Assembly (NCBI RefSeq): GCF_000003605.2
Contig: NW_003156748.1
Location: 140,299-174,941, forward strand
DNA length: 34,643 nucleotides
Direction: 5' to 3'
Source: Saccoglossus kowalevskii
Taxonomy: Eukaryota > Hemichordata > Enteropneusta > Harrimaniidae
A program made the translations under genes and the position numbers. The stretch's first letter is position 1. Every line of letters starts with the position of its first letter. Of the stretch, positions 1 through 10,125 are shown piece by piece. The notes under the pieces were generated by a model. That model was not told the DNA's origin. It saw only the letters and a program-made list of their open reading frames with translations, and did no database searches.

Positions 1-165
1 CTTATTCACATTCGTTTTACACTTATTCACATTCGTTTTACACTTATTCACATTCGTTTTACACTTATTCACATTCGTTTTACACTTATTCACACTTGTT
101 TTACACTTATTCACACTCGTTTTACACTTATTCACAGTCGTTTCACACTCAACTATCAATTGATT
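1..165. repeat. 21-bp tandem satellite
   Basis: About seven head-to-tail copies of a 21-bp unit that begins CTTATTCACATTCGTTTTAC. The first four are nearly identical and later ones drift (cacattcg to cacacttg to cacagtcg). The array runs off the left edge of the window, so its true length is unknown. Two degenerate units recur at about 20570-20612, at the head of the second copy of the dispersed repeat that follows this array, so the satellite belongs to that larger repeat. Confidence 0.95.
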
Positions 166-1415
166 TCACAATCTTTGATTGTACGTAATTCATTCAACAT
201 AGTGGATTGTATTCTGAGCATGTTTGAATGACTTATTATTCATGCGTTCTCATTGTTTTTATTTATTCTGCTCTAAGAAATCATTATTTTGTGTGCATGG
301 ATATATCACTAAGCTAATGTTAAGGTATGGTTTGCTTAGTACAAACGAAGAAGACGAAAATACTACACACTTTCTTCAGGCACGTCCAGTCATTCGAAAA
401 GAATGAACAGATTAAAGCACGTTCAGTTCAATTGTAGGAGTCAGAATCCGATCCTGGACGAGCAATTAGTGATTGTGAGATTTCCAGGGAGCGTCTATTC
501 TATGCACTCCAGTCTTTATACACTTACGTTCGTCAAAGTGCAAATTACTTAACAAATACAGGAAATAGCATTAGCCATTGCAAAATTGCTCTTTTGATTG
601 ATATATTAAAAATAATTGTCTTGCATTGTAACTATGCTTCATGATAATATGAGGTTATTACGAGGATACCTCAAACATATTTCGACTTTTCCACTGATAT
701 ATCAAGTACTTGTCATCACATTACAATTAAACTTGCTACATGGATGTCATAGAACAATGCATGGACCTAATTATTTTGGGATAAATATCCATTTGTGTTA
801 ATTACCTAATTTTCATAATTAATACATTTTTGGCTTTCCCCCTGATATTCCAAGCGCTAATCATTAAATTTCAATACAACTTGCACATAGATGTCATAGG
901 ACATTACACAAACCTGGTTTAAATCTGTGTGTATTAATTACCTAATTTTCATAATAATGTTTTGTTTTTTTCATCGATATCTCAAGTTCTAATCACAATT
1001 TAATGCAACTTGGTGTATTGACCGTATGTACATTGCACAGACCTTGCTACTTCTACATAAGTTACAACATTACATTAATTACCTGACTTGTATAATAATT
1101 AGTCAGTTTTCAGCTTAGTTACCAAGGCTAATTAATTTGTAATATAAGTAATATACTTTTCACACACAGGAGTTCTTTCTGAGCTTTATTTTATTACATC
1201 TTAGCAGTTCATAATCAGATACATTAGTAGGAATCATAACAGAATACAAGAAACAGTTATATAAGCTAGTTATAACAGAATTATGTATATGAGGTATGAA
1301 TATTCAAGGTACATTTTTATTGTTTAATATTCCATGTGCGAAACAATCCAGGAAGCAGATGGATTTAGTATGCTTGTCTTAGTGTGTCTTTTTGATGCCA
1401 AAATCCAAAGAACCA
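140..1415. repeat. long dispersed repeat, copy A
   Basis: This stretch is repeated in direct orientation at about 20585-21665. Shared blocks include the start (ACTCAACTATCAATTGATTT), a block with GTACAAACGAAGAAGACG, and the end around 1170-1410 (ACAAGAAACAGTTATATAAG). Copy B lacks most of about 490-800 and carries about 140 extra bases near 21185-21350. No convincing open frame is present and no terminal inverted repeats were found. It could be a non-autonomous or decayed transposable element, or an old segmental duplication. Confidence 0.85.
660..1110. repeat. degenerate internal repeats of about 130-140 bp
   Basis: Three to four imperfect units share the order: a 'gatatctcaagt-ctaatcaca' block, an 'aacttg-acatagatgtcat' block, a 'cattgcacagacc' block and a 'ttaattacctaattttcataat' block. 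Units start near 690, 840, 970 and possibly 1080. The same units appear in copy B at about 20920-21180. They look like an old, diverged satellite inside the dispersed repeat. Confidence 0.65.
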
Positions 1416-1870
1416 AGGAGCGCAGTTTAGGTATTATGTCAGGATTGTTCTTGTTGGAATTTGACGTGCGAGTCCATGAATTCGTCAATCGGTTGTTTTG
1501 CTGAGGCGTACTGTCTGTGAGTCGATGTCTTGATGATGATCGGCTAGATGTCCGTTTCAAAGTGTTCAATTTGGCGAGCTAGTAACTTCAATTGTCTCTC
1601 TGTAGCCAAACCCGTTACCTCCGAAAGGATATCACCTAAGGTGTTTAGTTTTTGTCGTTGATCATGGAAATTCGAATCTGGTGGTGAGGTTAGTTGAGTG
1701 ATTTCTATTGCCAGGCTACGAAGGATGTCAGCGTAATTTGTGAAGAATCATAGTGCTTCATCTAATTTGGTTTTGAGCCATTGAAAAAGAAGTTTTTTGA
1801 AGCATCGGCTATGGCTTTCGGTGTTTCGAGGTTGGCTCTTTCGTTCAAATAGGTCAAAACTAAAAAAGCG
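1330..1870 (-). pseudogene. possible LTR-retroelement envelope-like remnant
   Basis: Read on the minus strand this stretch holds protein-like segments in two frames joined by frameshifts and stops. The clearest segment, at about 1560-1650, reads LGDILSEVTGLATERQ followed by an Arg/Gln/Leu-rich helix. That pattern resembles the region after the cleavage site in envelope or fusion proteins encoded by some LTR retroelements. It carries several stops and at least one frame change, so it is broken. Part of its downstream end is shared with the dispersed repeat copy at 20585-21665. The family call rests on a short pattern only and is weak. Confidence 0.25.
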
Positions 1871-3160
1871 AAATATTGAATATGATTGTACTTAATACAT
1901 TTATATTCTGTTGCACATTCAAGCAGGGGTCAGCCCCTTGTCATTTGACCATTCAAATGTAACGTTCGTGCCTGCCTCTTTTAGAATTTCAAAATCGTGG
2001 ATATTCGAAATCATGTTTAAAAAAAACGATGAATGATAATTTGCTGAGTACTGCCATTTCAATAGTGAGAGGAAAATGAACTGAATTGTCTTGATGGTTG
2101 GCTGAGTAAAGATTGAGCCCTAAAATTTCGCGATTTTCGGTCGGTTTTCAAGTCGTTGTAAAATAAACCTTCAAAAATAATTTATTAATTGATGCATTGC
2201 GTTCGAGTGGTACACTGAATTACCGATGATACAGACACGATCAGAGTGGCGGAATGGTGTCAAGTCAGAAACCTTAACCGCGTATGTAAATATACTATAT
2301 AGCCACACAAGACGTCACTGTTCATGGGTCATTAAAAGTGATTAGAAGGAAGCGCTAATCCAAAATAACGGGTACAAAATTTACTCTCTTCCTATAAATC
2401 CATCGTATCACAGGACCATTTCATAACGCTACTGTAATAAGTAAAACAATGTTAGCACTTCAATGGTCACTGTAGACTGTCATATGCTCTGGGGGTGTGC
2501 CTTTTCAGACAAGTAATTGGTGATGGACAGGAACCATATACTATCTGGGTCAGTTTCATGATGACTTAATCAAGTTGACCCAGTGTTTATCCCCCATAGA
2601 GTAAATTTCGAGTATCATTGTAATATTAGCACAGAGAACGCGTCATTTTATTTTGGCAGGAGGTCTGGCGTTATTGAATCTGGAAAAAAACGAAAATCGC
2701 TACGTAAACTCATTCTGTGTGATGATTATTTATGTCAACGTTATTCTGTGAAACGATTAGGTAAATATATAGCATTTAATATTTTAACTCATCATACCGT
2801 AGTTCACCATTTAAAAAAACGTACGTCGACCAACCACACTTTGCATACTTTGCATACTTCAAATTTTACCGGATTCTATCCATCTCCACAGTTTTACTCA
2901 AGACTCATACTTATAAATTTCCAACCTATAACTTATACTCTCTTTATATAGCTATTGGTTTTTAATGTTATTCTCTCTCTTTTTCTTCTTCTACGACAGA
3001 TGAGCGATTATGATTGCTTGACTCATTGGAAGGAAGTAAGAAATATAAAAAATGAACAAAATATTTATATATAGAATTAATTATTTTTTATTATTTATCA
3101 CTGTTTATTATTATTCACTTTTCTCTTTTCTGTGTTTTTATTCGAATCGTTTCTCTACTC
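1871..3160. other. non-coding, no feature recognised
   Basis: AT-rich sequence without a splice-bounded exon or a tandem array. A 122-codon open frame on the + strand at 2583-2951 has no ATG near its start and a low-complexity His/Thr-rich translation, so it is treated as chance. No RNA gene is recognisable. Confidence 0.6.
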
Positions 3161-3169
3161 GTATTTTTC

Positions 3170-3345
3170 ATGGCGTTGAAAATAAATTTAACCACGCCAT
3201 ACATTTACATGTATGTACGTATTTTTTAAGGAGTTAACAAAGGAATATTTAATCACGCTTTACATTTGCACGCTACGCAAGTATTTCCTTACTCACATCG
3301 TATGGTTTTTCCGTGGCGTTAAAAAAAATATTAAACCACGCCATA
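3170..3345. repeat. pair of similar short hairpins
   Basis: Two related inverted repeats lie about 143 bp apart, at 3170-3200 and 3313-3344. Each has a GGCGTT...AACCACGCC arrangement around an AT-rich loop of about 15-20 bases. The interval between the hairpins also has similar pieces (acgtattt, aaggagtt), so this is probably an old tandem duplication of a hairpin-bearing unit. Confidence 0.6.
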
Positions 3346-3432
3346 AATATATACTCCTTGTAAATATTTCATTCTTGTTTACTTCTTTTGTGCAATAAAC
3401 ACCGTTAGTTTTCAAAATGCCGTGTAATTATT

Positions 3433-3465
3433 AGTGTGTGTTGTGTGTGAGAGAGAGAGAGAGAG
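3433..3465. repeat. (GT)n(GA)n microsatellite
   Basis: A short run of GT dinucleotides (about 3433-3448) passes directly into eight GA dinucleotides (about 3449-3465). Confidence 0.9.
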
Positions 3466-3612
3466 CCCTCTACGATACGTTTTGACAAATCTTTCGTGAC
3501 GGCAATGCTCGTCCAATTAAAAATAATTAAAAAAACAAATTTTAAAATTATGGTAATCTATGCAAATTCAAATTTATATTATATATGCCAATGTATTCAC
3601 AGTATTCCATTG

Positions 3613-3760
3613 TGACGTCATCCTCAATCAAATGACCCCCTTCACGACCATGTACGACCATTTATGCTAATTTATGCACGGATCCCATTGTGACGTCATT
3701 AATTATGCTCATTTATGCTTGGTCCCCCATTGTGACGTCGTCCTACCCTGTATGACGTCA
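3613..3760. promoter_or_regulatory. cluster of CRE-like TGACGTCA palindromes
   Basis: Perfect TGACGTCA octamers occur at 3613-3620, 3691-3698 and 3753-3760, with a one-mismatch copy TGACGTCG at 3733-3740. Three of the four are preceded by CCATTG, so they come from a short repeated unit (ccattgtgacgtcat plus 'atttatgc' spacers). TGACGTCA is the binding site of CREB/ATF factors. Whether it is used here is unknown, and the spacing may only reflect repeat structure. Confidence 0.5.
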
Positions 3761-3827
3761 TCGCATCCAAATGTGAACAGCGCCCTCATGGTCGTACCTA
3801 TAGAGCGACTAAAACTACTCGCCGCCT

Positions 3828-4180
3828 ATGGTAGGATAGAAGTCCCATCCGCCGCACAATAGAGGTCTTTTCTAGACTCCCCACATTAGACAATGTGCAA
3901 CACACACTTACATAAGGTAAGCTTCATGCCAGGTGCGTCCACAGATGTGAAGTCAGTCCGGCGACATTTGAAGTTGTGCTCCTGGCCTATTGAATTACAA
4001 ACCAGCTGTTTGTAATGTACGTTTCTGCAAGACGCCACCTACGGTAGGATAGAAGTCCCATCCGCTGCACAATAGAAGTCTTTTCTCGACTCCCCACATT
4101 CGACAATGTACAACACACACTTACATGAAGTAAGTTTCATGCCAGGTACGGCCACAGATGTGAAGTCAGTCCGGCGAACT
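3828..4180. repeat. about 210-bp tandem duplication
   Basis: A block of about 145 bp at 3828-3972 recurs at 4039-4180 with a few substitutions. Both begin ACGGTAGGATAGAAGTCCC or TATGGTAGGATAGAAG and end GATGTGAAGTCAGTCCGGCG. They are separated by 66 bp of unrelated sequence, giving a period of about 211 bp. No open frame is conserved between the copies. Confidence 0.9.
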
Positions 4181-5480
4181 ATTTATTTAACATAACACCA
4201 ATAAGCAGACTATAAACCTTGTCCACCTCTTTTTGCTGGTACATTTGAGCTCCACCCACGTATTACTGTCACTGCCATATTGTTATGCACCCAAAACAGC
4301 AACATTGCTAAGTCACATTGTGACTGGTTTGCTAATGGTGTATCTCAAGATCATTTATAATTTCAGGTCAAACCATTTTGCTAGCTTTGCTATTTGGCAT
4401 GCATCAATATATATGAATGGATGATATAAATTAGTAAATTAAATTTCAATGTGTAGCTCATATTTGTTTGTCTATCATTTTGTTGTTGATTTGACTGAAC
4501 ATGTTTAACACACGACATAGCAAAATACATATAAAATATTAAACGAACCAACAGGCAGGCAAGCCATTTCAAAGATTTACCAAAAATATTCATTACAAAT
4601 AAAATAATTTTACAAAATGAAAAATATGATGATGTTGATGGAATCTTTGCGTATACACAGAAACACCAAATTCATAATAGGCTTTGGACACTGGAGCTAA
4701 AAATTGAAGAGACTGCAAACAAGTGTCTCCAATATTTTTATTCAAAATGGGAACTACTGTGACTGTATGGTGGGAGGCGATATATTGCTTTTGTGGATAG
4801 AACAACTATAACTGAATCAATTATGATCAGATTGTTTATATTTCTATGTGTAATTTAATATGATTTGTATCCAAAACTAAACACAGAAATGTGCACAAAT
4901 GACAACAGGGTTTAAGTAAAAATAATTAGAACATTTTTTAGTTTTTGTTTTCACTTTGATTCTTTATTAAAAGAATAAAACAACAATATTTAAAATCAAA
5001 GAAAGCTTAAAAAAGGCTCATGTGTATTTGGGAACAATGGTTGAACAGAGAATCGATTGTCATCAAGTAATATCATCTACAATAGTAATATAGCATGCAG
5101 ATTACATCAATGTATATTACAAATCTGTGAACTGTTCATGAGGTTATCCCAATAAATATGCAAATTAGCTAAACAACATATTTAACGTAAATCGATTTGG
5201 CTACAAACCTATTCAGAACTGAAAAATGTAGGAGTTTCATTTGAATATGATGACTTGAGATATCGGAACAAGTTTTACTCACAGACAGACAGTCACACGG
5301 ACAGCGCTATGACATAAGATCCCTTTTTGCGCAACGAGAGCTAAAAAAGCAGATCAGCATTTATATAAATATTGTAATTAGGACAATAGATGAGTTCTGG
5401 GTTAAGGACTCTCGGTTTCAATGCCTTGCACGTCATGAGTGAATGACCACAGAAAGAAAAGACCACTTGAGGGTGTTCGT
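4181..5480. other. non-coding, downstream of the minus-strand gene
   Basis: AT-rich stretch with no supported exon. A GACAGACAG-rich segment at about 5280-5340, ending in 'gagctaaaaa', looks like the end of a dispersed repeat. A TTCTTTATTAAAAG segment near 4960-4975 holds AATAAA on the minus strand and could serve the minus-strand gene, but it is about 500 bp away. Confidence 0.5.
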
Positions 5481-5482
5481 TG

Positions 5483-5672
5483 CTAAGTAACATGACAACG
5501 AGGAACATGTTTATTAAGTACCAACATTCCAACCGAATCAAGGATCTCACAAATGCTGTTGGACAGACGGACAAAACCCAGAACATTAAGTTCCTTTTTT
5601 TGGACTTCGTCAAAATAGGCCTTATCAACGACCCGGTAGCAGCTTGCCGCGTACCTCTTCGTGGATAAGTAG
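5483..5672 (-). CDS. exon 3 (last) of the minus-strand gene
   Basis: The acceptor is AACAG at 5677-5673. The first base completes the CA left by exon 2, giving His. The exon then reads YLSTKRYAASCYRVVDKAYF and stays open for 62 codons before TAG. The open frame and the phase match with the upstream exon are the main support for a real gene. Confidence 0.5.
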
Positions 5673-6695
5673 CTGTTTTGCATAATTTAAGATGGTAATA
5701 AGCATAATGTTTTGTGTTTTAGTCTCTCCCGTAACTTAGTCAACATAAGGTCTGAATAATGCTGCACAATAAGGTCTAAAGGAGGGGACTTATGTTTTAA
5801 CAAACAAATCTGTCTTACAACCAAAACATTTTTTATCAAGCCTTGCAAAAAGTGAATTCAAAGGGATCATCTGGTGACCATTCTGCCATTTGAAATGTGT
5901 TTATCATGACTCCCCTGTCATGCAACATGACTTTGCATGCATTAGATTTATGCTTTCGCCTTGGTACCCCCCACAATCTGCCCCGCTTTGTCGGAACTCA
6001 CTGTGCTCTTGGTTGGTTAATACAGACAAGTTCACTCGATCCTTTGCACTCCCAGTCACTCTCTACATTTCTGAAATCCAAAAATATATGTTGATGATTA
6101 GAAACTCTGGGAATAACAATTAGAAATATACAGGCCTATACAGAAACAAAATATATTGATTAAAAAATCCAAAAAAAAAAAAAACTTGTATAGATAAAAG
6201 CAAAAAATAAAGCAACCACATGAAGACAAATCTAATGCGGAACTGCGGGAAGGAAGACAAACATTTTCACAGTCCTGTTCACATATAATAAGTTTCTACT
6301 GGTTAACCCATACTCATTCCAACCTCTAGATCGTCAAACAAATGGCTTTGAGGCGAAGGCACTTGAATCGATGTACATGGCTTTTGACAAAAATAAGGGT
6401 TACTTGAGAAAATTAATAGAAATAAATGAAGAAAGGTGTTTTTGGACGTAGAACATGACGGATTTAGATAACAATTAAATAATAATGGACTAATTTGCAT
6501 ATAATAAAGGTTAATTTTCTTATTATTACTTTCCCTACAGTTTTAATTCGGACACGATATAAATCAAACTTCATGAATCATGTCACTTTCAGAAGGATAC
6601 ATATTATCACACTGCTCATTCGAAATTCCAGTAAAAACGCTCAGAAATGCTTTCTGGAAGCCGCTGTTAACTTTCGTGTCAACTTCGTCTGCCAT
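5483..6695 (-). CDS. unrecognised small protein, three-exon minus-strand gene
   Basis: Three minus-strand segments fit together as exons: 6695-6613 (start), 6070-6002 and 5672-5483 (stop TAG at 5485-5483). The joined frame is 342 nt, 113 codons plus stop. The ATG sits in a strong context (AAAAATGGCA). The middle exon has a TTTCAG acceptor and a consensus GTGAGT donor. It ends with two bases of a codon, and the AACAG acceptor of exon 3 supplies the third in frame. The donor of exon 1 is the weak point: CA/GTGTGA keeps phase, and AT/GTATCC at 6601 would too. The protein starts MADEVDTKVNSGFQKAF; the last exon is Lys/Val/Leu-rich and probably helical, and has Cys residues. No signal peptide or membrane segment is seen. 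I do not recognise the family. An extra exon between 6612 and 6071 cannot be excluded. Confidence 0.5.
6002..6070 (-). CDS. exon 2 of the minus-strand gene
   Basis: A 69-nt segment lies between a TTTGGATTTCAG acceptor and a CA/GTGAGT donor. In the only open frame it reads NVESDWECKGSSELVCINQP followed by Arg-Ala. It takes one base from the previous codon and leaves two for the next, so skipping it would keep the frame. Confidence 0.5.
6613..6695 (-). CDS. exon 1 of the minus-strand gene
   Basis: The ATG at 6695-6693 is preceded by GAGAAGAAAA, which gives A at -3 and G at +4. The frame reads MADEVDTKVNSGFQKAFLSV and stays open until a TGA near 6564. The donor chosen (CA/GTGTGA) is not a strong match to consensus. 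Confidence 0.4.
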
Positions 6696-6719
6696 TTTTC
6701 TTCTCTCCCGATTAAAACA

Positions 6720-7194
6720 TGAAAAGACTCGCTAGTGCACCCTCTTGCGACGAAACTTGGTTGGTGACCGGCTACCGGAGGCCCTAACCTCTCTCGCAGT
6801 CTGATCTACTAGAAAAATCTATTCCTGCTTGTTTTAAATAAAAATTGATTAAATAGTGGAGATAGAAACAAAACTTAATAGTTATTATGAATTGTTTATT
6901 TCTATTACTATATTTTTACTTCCCATGTTTCCATAGTTTTCACATTCGGGGGGGGTGAATAACAGACCACGCCTGTTTATATACTATAATTGTCTTGTAG
7001 CAACGTTCGACTGTTTTACTTGTTTGTACCTGTTATTACCCAATCATTTTGGATTGTACTTCACGGTGAGTTCACTGAGATTATTTAGCCATGATACTTA
7101 AATGGGATTATCATATCATTACCTTTATACTTTATGCGCGTTTGTTGACATTGAATCTCGGGTATAGACCTCTATGTGTGCTGCTTGAGACTAC
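6720..7194. other. possible 5' flank of the minus-strand gene
   Basis: This sequence lies just upstream of the minus-strand ATG at 6695 and has no open frame of interest. It includes a run of eight G at about 6949-6956. No TATA box is placed convincingly. Confidence 0.35.
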
Positions 7195-7199
7195 TAGGC

Positions 7200-7215
7200 C
7201 AACATGGCGGCGGCG
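7200..7215 (+). promoter_or_regulatory. YY1-type site AACATGGCGGCGGCG
   Basis: The sequence matches the YY1 consensus (AAnATGGCGGC), which in animals often sits just downstream of a transcription start with its ATG used for translation. The ATG here opens a frame of only 18 codons, ending at 7260, and no consensus donor is seen inside it. The site lies about 500 bp upstream of the minus-strand start codon and could mark a shared promoter region. Confidence 0.35.
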
Positions 7216-7604
7216 TGGTTTGTGGTGACACGCCATGAAACTCGAGAAATGCCTCATTAATGCTAAAAATTTTGCCAGCATTGTCGACATTGCCAACCCA
7301 GGAACCTAAGGAGTTGGAAGGCCTCAATCTGACAAAGCGGTGCTCGCCAATAGCGCACCGATCACGGCCTGAAATACATCGATGTTGTTTACGGACTATG
7401 TATTATGTTAACGTGCATAACCCTGTTGAACAGGAGCCAACCGCCCTGCAACAACCTACATTCATTATATACAATAAACTTGCTTGCTCACTGAAAAGGA
7501 CAACGTGAAAAGAAAATAGTTCGTCTTTGTTAAATCTCTATACGCGCTCAAGCTAGGATCAACATTGTTTTCATGAAAACATTATTGTTGAACAAAACCG
7601 CTAA

Positions 7605-7960
7605 CGTGGACGCATTGGGTACTGGACATCTCGACCCAAACAAATCTCAACTCGCTTTTCATTGGACAACTCGACCCAGTACCTTTCGACATCTCGATCC
7701 ACTTATTTTAGACGACCCGCCGTCTCGACCCTATCTCAATAATGTCGTTATTTTTTTATTGCTTGCATACTACAGTGTTTGTTTTACTGAATTATTATCT
7801 TTTTCTACTTTAGTTGTTCATTTCACAGCACGCAACGTTGAACTAGCTAGATGTTCGCGTCGACACATTAAGATAGGGTCGAGATACTCAATTTGGGTCG
7901 GAGTGTCTTGGGTCAAGAAAATTTTTGGGTCGAGATGTCTAGAATTCATCGCTACAGAAG
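7605..7960. mobile_element. fold-back MITE-like element
   Basis: The left part (about 7621-7735) carries repeated CATCTCGACCC motifs. The right part (about 7860-7945) carries the reverse complements, such as GGGTCGAGAT at 7877-7886 and 7927-7936. Together they form long imperfect inverted arms around an AT-rich centre. The 131-codon open frame across it is palindrome-driven and not a credible gene. A third related arm lies at 10061-10120. Confidence 0.6.
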
Positions 7961-8333
7961 CATGCTAGCTAACAAGGGGGGTTCCGATTCAGGTAACCAA
8001 GATGGCATTCGCAGAAAGCTTGAATATATCGCGGTATTTAAAAGCATCATCTCCTTGCCGATTTTTCTGTAATTTCCAGGGTATTTTTTTTTTTATTTTT
8101 AATTAACCGAGCATTTTACGTTTGTGTATTTTGACACTGAAAAGTTATCGATGACAGCACAGCAATGGTGCTTATCCATTGCATCGCAATGCTAATTTCT
8201 ATCAGCACGTTGATCGTTACAGCGAAAAATGTTTGCTTCAGTGATAAATGCCTTTGGAGAAAAAAAATGCGTGAAAATAAATAAAGAAATAAATTATTTA
8301 ACAGTATACCACTGGACGCTGCCAAGCTAGAAG

Positions 8334-10056
8334 TTGTCGACATGTTGTGAGATAAAGGTGAACAAGTTTACTTATCATTTACAACTGTGTGTATTTTGTT
8401 ATTCCCCTTGCATGCCGGAAGCGTCTACGTCGTGTCTGACATTTCAATACTATCTAGCGAAGACTGTCTGGGTAAGAAAAAACAAACAAAAAATGCATCT
8501 ATACCTTAATTGTTTGGGAAAACATGGCGTGTTGTCAAGAAATAAATGTTTGCAATGCCAAAGAAAACATCATACATCTTTCTGTAACGTTGATAAACTT
8601 AGCACATTGACACACGAATCTACTCGCCGAAGTGAACCCTGTACCCATACATACGTAAATTTGGCAAGAGCGGCCGACGCACCACGTAATTATGACGATC
8701 AACTGATTTATTGAAAACGGCAGTAACATCTATTTTTACAGACACTCGTACTGTTAACTTTGTTATTTGACGAAGGGGCTACGCGATCATTTAATGAAAA
8801 CTGAACCTAGATTCTAATGGTACTGAGATGATACAGCTTTTCACATTCGGAGATGATGATTTTAATTATAGGTCCGATATTATGACAAAGCAACCTTCAA
8901 GTTAGAAACATTAGATGGGTCCCACAGGGTTGCCGCTTTCATTGTACCAAAGACGTCGACTCCTATGAATAATTTGATCAAGCACTCTTAAGCCCCCCCC
9001 CCCGACATTTACGAGGTTTACAGCAGGCACATCCGGTATCTAATGTAGATTCCTTCGAGATAATCGTACTGATAGAAGCTTATTATTATTGCAGTATTGT
9101 GAAAAAATCACATTATCCGTGGTGGGCCAGGTCCGAAAGCTGTAATGTCAAAATTTGAGTATATCCTATCAGGTCCTGCCGGTAGAAAGGAGAAATCGAA
9201 CTCGAATACTACAATGTTACACATAGCCGCGACCACCTGCAATGAAGAAACTGATAAGTTACAGAACTGGAATTTAGAAACAATTGGAATCAACGACGAC
9301 ACACGTGAAACGGGAAATAACGAATTGTACCGCGATACCAGTATATGCATGGAAGATGAAAAACATTCATTCGCCGCTTCCCACGAATTACTTTATTAGT
9401 GAAAAACGCATAATAAACGACCATGAACCTCGTGATTTTATAGAAGAAGTGCGCAATGATGACACAACACGTAGACATTATTTGCCTCATCTTTCTGTCA
9501 AGGACTATCACCATACCCATCCGCGTTGTTTATAATTGTAGCTGCAGATAGTCTGCCAAAACAGGACCAGTATGCGTCTCAGATTTCGGTCACATCGATA
9601 CGCTCTGATAAGTGATACATAGCACGGTCCCTCTAAGACCGGTTTGGAAACGGCTATTGTTCAAAGGTGTGAATCGGACCCAAATCTGAAACAGTGCGTG
9701 GGAGGGACTGTTTATAGAGAAAGCGTTTTTGAATGTAGGTCTAAATGTAATGACCGTGACTTAACGAAATTTAAGTGGCGACCAGAATCGTCCAACCCCG
9801 AAGGTCAGTTCAAGACGCATCGCTTTAAGTCGGTACTTTTTGGTGCAGCATGCTAACCGTTTATCCTAAACGCTGTCATCAAAATGCATCTTGAGAGTTA
9901 ATAATAAATATAATAATAAATACTATTTACGACGTCGTGGACAATATACTGAATGAAACATATTACGAGGAATCAAACGCGTTAATGAAATCGTGTGAAT
10001 TCAATCTGCGATAATGTTTTAGACCCGAATTCTGATGTCAATTTATTAGGGCTTCG
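8334..10056 (+). mobile_element. decayed BEL/Pao LTR-retrotransposon, gag-pol part
   Basis: Polyprotein segments occur in the order expected for BEL/Pao, in shifting frames. About 8490-8590 holds a degenerate zinc-knuckle region (CLQCQRKHHTSFC). About 8760-8950 holds the protease region (LLFDEGATRSF, then LDGSHRVAAFIVPKTS). About 9120-9400 holds the linker with FEYILSGPAG. About 9400-10056 holds the reverse transcriptase N-terminal half, with HYLPH, IEKAF, NDRDLTKFKW and FKSVLFGA. The YVDD catalytic box (about 9920-9945) is mutated to a broken form. At least four frameshifts and several stops separate the pieces. No RNase H, integrase or LTRs were found, so the copy is truncated and dead. On its right it ends at the inverted arm at 10061. 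Confidence 0.8.
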
Positions 10057-10060
10057 TTGA

Positions 10061-10120
10061 CATTGGGTCGAGTTGTTCAATTAAAAGCGGGTTGAAATTT
10101 TTTGGATTGAGATGTCGAGT
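10061..10120. repeat. inverted arm matching 7621-7680
   Basis: The reverse complement of this 60-bp stretch aligns with 7621-7680 at roughly five of six positions with one indel. Shared blocks include GACATCTC, CGCTTTT and ACAACTCGACCCA. It therefore lies in inverted orientation on the far side of the BEL/Pao remnant, as the end of a larger element or a solo end of the MITE at 7605-7960. Confidence 0.75.
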
Positions 10121-10125
10121 ATCTG

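Noticed and set aside
1-165. CRISPR-like array
   Set aside because: Units are directly adjacent without spacers and the DNA is plainly animal; this is a satellite.
2240-2290. tRNA-like A-box (GTGGCGGAATGG)
   Set aside because: No B box (GGTTCGAnTCC) at the right distance and no cloverleaf; neither a tRNA nor a tRNA-derived SINE can be supported.
2583-2951. 122-codon open frame on the + strand
   Set aside because: No ATG near its start, low-complexity translation and no domain; chance frame in AT-rich DNA.
6303-6500. Extra exon of the minus-strand gene (QVPSPQSHLFDDLEVG)
   Set aside because: The reading is protein-like, but no donor gives the phase needed by the next exon at 6070, so it was left out of the gene model.
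7573-7968. 131-codon open frame on the + strand
   Set aside because: It lies wholly across the inverted arms of the fold-back element, and its peptide repeats come from the palindromic DNA; no splice or family support.
9290-9520. Minus-strand open frame in the BEL/Pao region
   Set aside because: It is the antisense shadow of the retroelement polyprotein linker region on the + strand.
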